Part shown: positions 46,201 through 49,301 of the stretch, one piece after another
How positions within the stretch are numbered: the first letter of the stretch is position 1
How the letters are laid out: the number at the start of each line of letters is the position of its first letter
Source of the DNA: an uncultured Ignavibacteriota bacterium
GTDB lineage: Bacteria > Bacteroidota > Ignavibacteria > UBA10030 > UBA8401
Reading direction: 5' to 3'
Assembly: GCA_903958625.1 (NCBI GenBank)
Contig: CAJBTU010000003.1
Span: forward strand, 1-49,301
Length of the DNA stretch: 49,301 nucleotides
The notes under the pieces: generated by a model
Told to the model about the DNA's origin: nothing
What the model saw: the letters and a program-made list of their open reading frames with translations, nothing else
Database searches by the model: none
Translations under genes and position numbers: made by a program

Positions 46201-47720
46201 TCGATCAGTGTTTTCAGCAGGATATTGCCAACGGGTGATTGAACGGCGATATCGCTGTTGATCTTTTTTTCGTTTGCCTTCAGGGAAACCGTGGTCCTGT
46301 TCAGCGGAATGTTCCGGAACGTGGAGGAATCTATCTGTATGGTCGCTTCAGCATTCAATGTGCCGAGGGAAACTCCGTCTCCTTCAATAAATATTCGTGT
46401 GTTCAAACGGGACGCAAGATCATTCGTGGCAAAGATCTTTTCCAAATTCACATCGTTCCCGGCAAGAATCCCTTTATAGTGAATATTCTCTTCCGTGATC
46501 ACCATTTGTCCGTCAACGGTAATGGTCCCCGCTGCCGAGGTGATCTTGGATATGGCAAGAAAATCGAGCGGTTTGCCCACAAATTGAAAATCCAGCGTAA
46601 CAAGACCAATGTCCGAATAGTCCGGAATGCTGTAATACGGCAACAGCGCCGTAACATCCGATGGTTGTATGGTGCTTTTTGTTGAGACAATATTCAAACG
46701 CAGTTCTTCCGGTTTATAGACGTTCGATACCGAACCCGAAAGCGAAACCGAGGAACTGCCAAATTGAGCGTTCAAACTTTTCACCGAAATATTCTCGAAG
46801 TTCCCCTCCATTTCGCCGTCAAAAAGTACGTTTCCTTCCACAAAATCCAGCGACGGAAGGAATACCTGGATATCTCTTGACAGGATATTTGACGGCAAGA
46901 CCGCGAGCGTCAAATGTCCCCGGCGAAGATCTTCCGTTTTACTGATCGCGAATGCATCAAGATTATCCATTGAAACGGATGTTTTGATGGATGAACCCGG
47001 CGTTGAAATGACAAGGTTTTTAATAGAACTTCGCGTTGAGGTACGGTATAGATCGGCGGAAAGCTGCCGCAGAATGAAATGCTCTTTCGGGGAGACAAAG
47101 GAACAATGCGTGATCCCGACATCCAATTTCCGTTCAGAATACATCCCGTGCAAGTCGATATCGATCTTTTCCAGGTCAATATTGCGGTAGTTGATGCTCG
47201 GTCTGCCGTTCCGGTCAACGATCGTCCGGTCGAATTCCCCCGTTGAATCGGTAAGATGAAACTTCGCGTTGACGATCTTCACTCTACCGGCCGTGACGAT
47301 CAGCGACGATTCAGTGGAGTCTTCGCTCGGCGGATTCTTTGCCAGACGGTTCACATTCCATTCGCCGTTTTTCCACCGTGTAAGATTAACGATCGCATTT
47401 TCCAGCGTTAATGTGTCAATGGTGATCCTGTTGCTGATAATATCAAACAAGCGGTAACGGACGGAGAGTTTCCCTGCTTCCAGAAAAGGGGCGTGGTCCA
47501 CATACATCATTACGGTATCAACGGTGAAACCATTGATGAGATTTCCATCGATCTCACCGATGTAGATATCCGCATTGACCTCTTTTGCAAGGTAGGTATA
47601 TAGTGTTGAACGGAGCGTTGCGCGGAACATCGGGGTTTGTGAGAACAGCGCCAGTCCTGCCGCAAACAGAAGTGCGGTAAGGAAAGAATAGAAAAGTATT
47701 TTTGTGACTTTTTTTGTCAT
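43215..47720 (-). CDS. tamB: TamB-like translocation/assembly module protein (DUF490)
   Basis: A 1501-aa protein with one N-terminal TM anchor (about 7-27), then a very long beta-rich periplasmic region with repeated AsmA/TamB-type motifs and the DUF490 domain in the last 400-450 residues, ending in a hydrophobic, aromatic strand with a terminal Phe. TamB spans the periplasm, works with an Omp85 protein (TamA) in outer-membrane assembly, and its AsmA-like relatives are implicated in phospholipid transport. Start at 47720 is 3 bp from the rfaE2 stop. An Omp85-barrel fusion is encoded two genes downstream and could be its partner. Length is within the family range. Confidence 0.9.
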   Translation of the reverse strand: MTKKVTKILFYSFLTALLFAAGLALFSQTPMFRATLRSTLYTYLAKEVNADIYIGEIDGNLINGFTVDTVMMYVDHAPFLEAGKLSVRYRLFDIISNRITIDTLTLENAIVNLTRWKNGEWNVNRLAKNPPSEDSTESSLIVTAGRVKIVNAKFHLTDSTGEFDRTIVDRNGRPSINYRNIDLEKIDIDLHGMYSERKLDVGITHCSFVSPKEHFILRQLSADLYRTSTRSSIKNLVISTPGSSIKTSVSMDNLDAFAISKTEDLRRGHLTLAVLPSNILSRDIQVFLPSLDFVEGNVLFDGEMEGNFENISVKSLNAQFGSSSVSLSGSVSNVYKPEELRLNIVSTKSTIQPSDVTALLPYYSIPDYSDIGLVTLDFQFVGKPLDFLAISKITSAAGTITVDGQMVITEENIHYKGILAGNDVNLEKIFATNDLASRLNTRIFIEGDGVSLGTLNAEATIQIDSSTFRNIPLNRTTVSLKANEKKINSDIAVQSPVGNILLKTLIDFQDENIPEYVLSGKVRGLNLGPIVRDEYYTSDLSFDIERSGKGISLFNNVSDTRIDIHRSNFNGMSFDSAQVILKWLKDSTNTDHLVVRSPLVDGEVKGKFTIGDIVNNVQTHLAGFEKVYAYQRGIIDSTLLVQKDTVEKQNTYPLKESSLSYDLQMKNLKPLSIFFRFPELDLVGTAKGIIHSDTVYSSSSGTIQLTRGSYADTSANIRLRNASLDYTLENISPPQLISPNDSLKVNIQFTGDELKVNNTAFRLMKLDFDFHDQKGNYFAATDIDTTVSAAVDGKIEVSDLENRFIISGFYAKYQGFSIQNMTPFVLSETQNGITIDSSVFIRGEEKFVVKGTYDYRGAILLNASIKNFALSDIFFVNTSHEFREQAFALGGTIDGAVTITGTVESPIIISQLEGKDISYRNSSFGDLDGVLNYAKKKAGIKIELNNKQKTDTLTSFELEGVVPIDLSFTAVEERTNLQGMDVQLTAANLPVGMFDIFVPEIDRMSGKADGAVNLTGSLDAPLMNGSLQLREGSFRLEMTGIEYNVAGQIALDSQKIRFPDFKISNSTRDYTDGSMAVGGFIHLKGFAPSEYHLNMNGELLVLTDASRTPGQSFFGKLIARTGETGIKFEGSFERSRIIGEVLVQDAFITFPPTQQSASFSSARFEDVIFVDDTTRLFVDTAVVQKLLQITAPAVKSQSSERTFLDGFGYELTIQTQGNVRVQMIFSADAGAYEELYAELNGKMVLKKDEAGQQLTGTINVGDGSNYKFYKEFKATGSLTFVGDPQNPQLNILAKYEGTHCKNPDLDKGDCKEPPEKVVVSLAITGNRLSPKLKIGLATIDLSGREIPRLGDVENDAIAFLLTSSSNKSGQFREELSTYDRNRLGNQLTEAIGGTFINSLLSGVVMDFIKENDIPFVKRVELRNVTTETDINITGELLDAVFNVGGRVFNDVNNTNISIQVPVLGRQNRNFMFEVERKIENSDYAIKANAILGARVFYRFSF

Positions 47721-47723
47721 TAT

Positions 47724-48206
47724 TTATTTCTTACCGAAACGGCTTACGATTGTTTCGACAATATTCGAGGTGGAGCGGTCCGGCACAAATTCAATCGTCT
47801 GCACTTTTCCGCCGGCACGTTCAACAACATCTTTTCCGACGATGGCATCCAGAGAATAATCGGCCCCTTTTACAAGTATGTCCGGCAGAAGAAGCGAAAT
47901 GATGTTGTAGGGCGTATCCTCTTCAAAAAGTGAAACAGCATCCACGCAGACAAGCTGAGAGAGAATGTATGCGCGGTCTTCCTGTTGTACTATTGGACGA
48001 AGTTCCCCTTTGATCCGTTTCACCGATGCATCGCTGTTCATTCCGACGATCAGCCGGTCGCCGAGCGATCTTGCCTGAGTCAGATATTCAATATGCCCGC
48101 GATGCAAAATATCAAAGACGCCGTTCGTAAAGACAACGGTGTGCCCCTCGTCTTTCCATAACTTCCGTTGTGCCGCCAGCGATGATTGTGTATAGACTTT
48201 TCCCAT
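47724..48206 (-). CDS. rfaE2: D-glycero-beta-D-manno-heptose 1-phosphate adenylyltransferase
   Basis: A 160-aa nucleotidyltransferase that makes ADP-heptose for LPS inner core. The catalytic motif is H35-R-G-H38 in NGVFDILHRGHIEYL, followed by RLIVGMNSDASVKRIKG. The adenylyltransferase is a stand-alone protein here, whereas in E. coli it is fused to the kinase as HldE. The start codon overlaps the kinase stop by one base (TAATG), so the two are coupled. Confidence 0.95.
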   Translation of the reverse strand: MGKVYTQSSLAAQRKLWKDEGHTVVFTNGVFDILHRGHIEYLTQARSLGDRLIVGMNSDASVKRIKGELRPIVQQEDRAYILSQLVCVDAVSLFEEDTPYNIISLLLPDILVKGADYSLDAIVGKDVVERAGGKVQTIEFVPDRSTSNIVETIVSRFGKK

Positions 48207-49201
48207 TAGGCTCGATTTTCCAGGATGGTAGAACGCAAAAGTGCGGGATCGATGGGAATGATGCCGACCTCACCGCAGACAATTCCCCCCGCAACATTTG
48301 AAAGCATTGCGGATTCTGCGATGGATCCTCCGGCGCAGAGAACCGCCGTCAATGTAGCAATGACGGTATCGCCGGCACCGGAAACATCGGCAACCTTTCG
48401 GGCGTGTGTCGGAATATGCGAGACCGTGCCGTTCTTCTGAAACAGGCTCATTCCTTTTTCGCTTCGGGTCAGCAGAATATTCTCCGCGTTCAACCGCTGA
48501 AGAAGAGATTTTCCGGCGGCAATCACTTCCTCTTCCGTCATTAATTTTTGTCCTAGTGCCTCTTCTGTCTCTTTTTTATTCGGTTTAAAGACCGTTACAT
48601 CGGTATATTCAAAAAAATTATTGAATTTCGGATCCACGGTGATGATCTTGTGATGTTTGTTGGCAAGCCGGATGATCTTGTGGATCAATTCTTTAACGAT
48701 AACCCCTTTGTTGTAATCTTCGATGATGATTCCGTCGATCGAATCTATGTTCTTTTCCAGCACATCATATAATTTTTGCCGGATGGATTGATCGATGTCC
48801 TTTTTCTCTTCGCTGTCGATCCGCACCACATGCTGGTTATGAGCGATCACGCGTGTTTTTACACTTGTTGGACGGCTGGGATCGGTCACGATTCCGTCCG
48901 GCGACGTTTTCTGCTGCTGCAATTCGGAACGAAACTCTCGTCCGCTGAGATCGTCGCCCACCACGCCGATTAAAAATGCCGATGCGCCGAGCGAAACAAT
49001 ATTGGTCGCTACATTGGCCGCACCGCCAAGGCGCGAAGTTTCGCTTTCCACTTCCACCACTGGTACAGGCGCTTCGGGAGAGATACGGTTCACTGTTCCC
49101 CACACATAGCGGTCGATCATCACATCGCCAACCACGGCGATCCGTTTTGTCTTTAGATTTGATAGAAGTTCATCTATGCGTTGCGGTGTTAAAGAGATCA
49201 T
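48206..49201 (-). CDS. rfaE1: D-glycero-beta-D-manno-heptose-7-phosphate kinase
   Basis: A 331-aa PfkB/ribokinase-family kinase from the start chosen at 49201 (MISLTPQRIDELL). In-frame ATGs at 49222 and 49261 are possible, but the added residues look unconserved. Landmarks are VVGDVMIDRYVWGTV, the substrate GGAANVATN motif, TVDPK, and the anion-hole/catalytic DVSGAGDTVIATL near the C-terminus. It phosphorylates heptose-7-phosphate at C1 before adenylation by the next gene product. First gene of the envelope operon inside the window. Confidence 0.94.
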   Translation of the reverse strand: MISLTPQRIDELLSNLKTKRIAVVGDVMIDRYVWGTVNRISPEAPVPVVEVESETSRLGGAANVATNIVSLGASAFLIGVVGDDLSGREFRSELQQQKTSPDGIVTDPSRPTSVKTRVIAHNQHVVRIDSEEKKDIDQSIRQKLYDVLEKNIDSIDGIIIEDYNKGVIVKELIHKIIRLANKHHKIITVDPKFNNFFEYTDVTVFKPNKKETEEALGQKLMTEEEVIAAGKSLLQRLNAENILLTRSEKGMSLFQKNGTVSHIPTHARKVADVSGAGDTVIATLTAVLCAGGSIAESAMLSNVAGGIVCGEVGIIPIDPALLRSTILENRA

Positions 49202-49301
49202 AGCATCCGATAATTTTTGCATTAATATTAAGAATATAGCCAATAAACCAGCGAGTATCAATTTGGGGGGAAATAATAATCCCCTAAATATTCAAAATTT
49301 A

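Overview
The window is a gene-dense stretch (about 45% GC by eye) of a Gram-negative bacterial chromosome. Inner-core LPS heptose genes, TamB, an Omp85-type barrel, TolC/RND efflux, a LolA-like protein, TPR-associated TRAP transport and signal peptides ending in '..FSQ', '..FAQ' or '..FGQ' point to the Bacteroidota/Ignavibacteria side of the FCB group. This placement is inference. No rRNA, tRNA, CRISPR array or transposase gene was seen.

Layout. 0-1 kb: ECF sigma factor and zinc-finger anti-sigma factor (-). 1.1-6.3 kb: CsgG-like protein, a two-gene ABC exporter split by a GIY-YIG element with inverted-repeat ends, a POT-like transporter and a LolA-like protein. 6.3-6.8 kb: a DUF4160/DUF2442 pair, the first frameshifted in an A8 run. 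6.8-8 kb: carA (-). 8-9.3 kb: a degenerate region holding a MITE-like repeat and the tail of a dapD-like gene, then a DUF486 membrane protein. 9.7-16.4 kb: a probably self-regulated TetR-TolC-adaptor-RND efflux operon with GGAAACC/GGTTTCC operator candidates. 16.6-24.5 kb: an outer-membrane barrel, UDP-GlcNAc 2-epimerase, a 1314-aa deacetylase-plus-hydrolase-like periplasmic protein and a processive GT2 synthase, together resembling a synthase-dependent exopolysaccharide locus of non-standard composition. 24.6-28.5 kb: a lipoprotein, a YbjQ-family protein and the radA-guaD-rdgB cluster (-). 28.6-30.1 kb: a GT-C membrane protein. 30.1-33.9 kb: a TPR-associated TRAP transporter operon (-). 34.1-37.8 kb: an OmpR-type two-component system and an amino acid permease. 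37.9-49.3 kb: a minus-strand envelope operon, rfaE1-rfaE2-tamB-rnr followed by a metalloprotease/TolB-propeller/Omp85-barrel fusion.

Most of the window concerns the cell envelope: LPS core, outer-membrane assembly, lipoprotein handling, efflux, surface polysaccharide and uptake. The most novel-looking items are the polysaccharide locus, the TamB/Omp85-protease operon and the GIY-YIG element with palindromic ends. Non-coding repeats are concentrated at 2-3.5, 8-10 and 25.4 kb.
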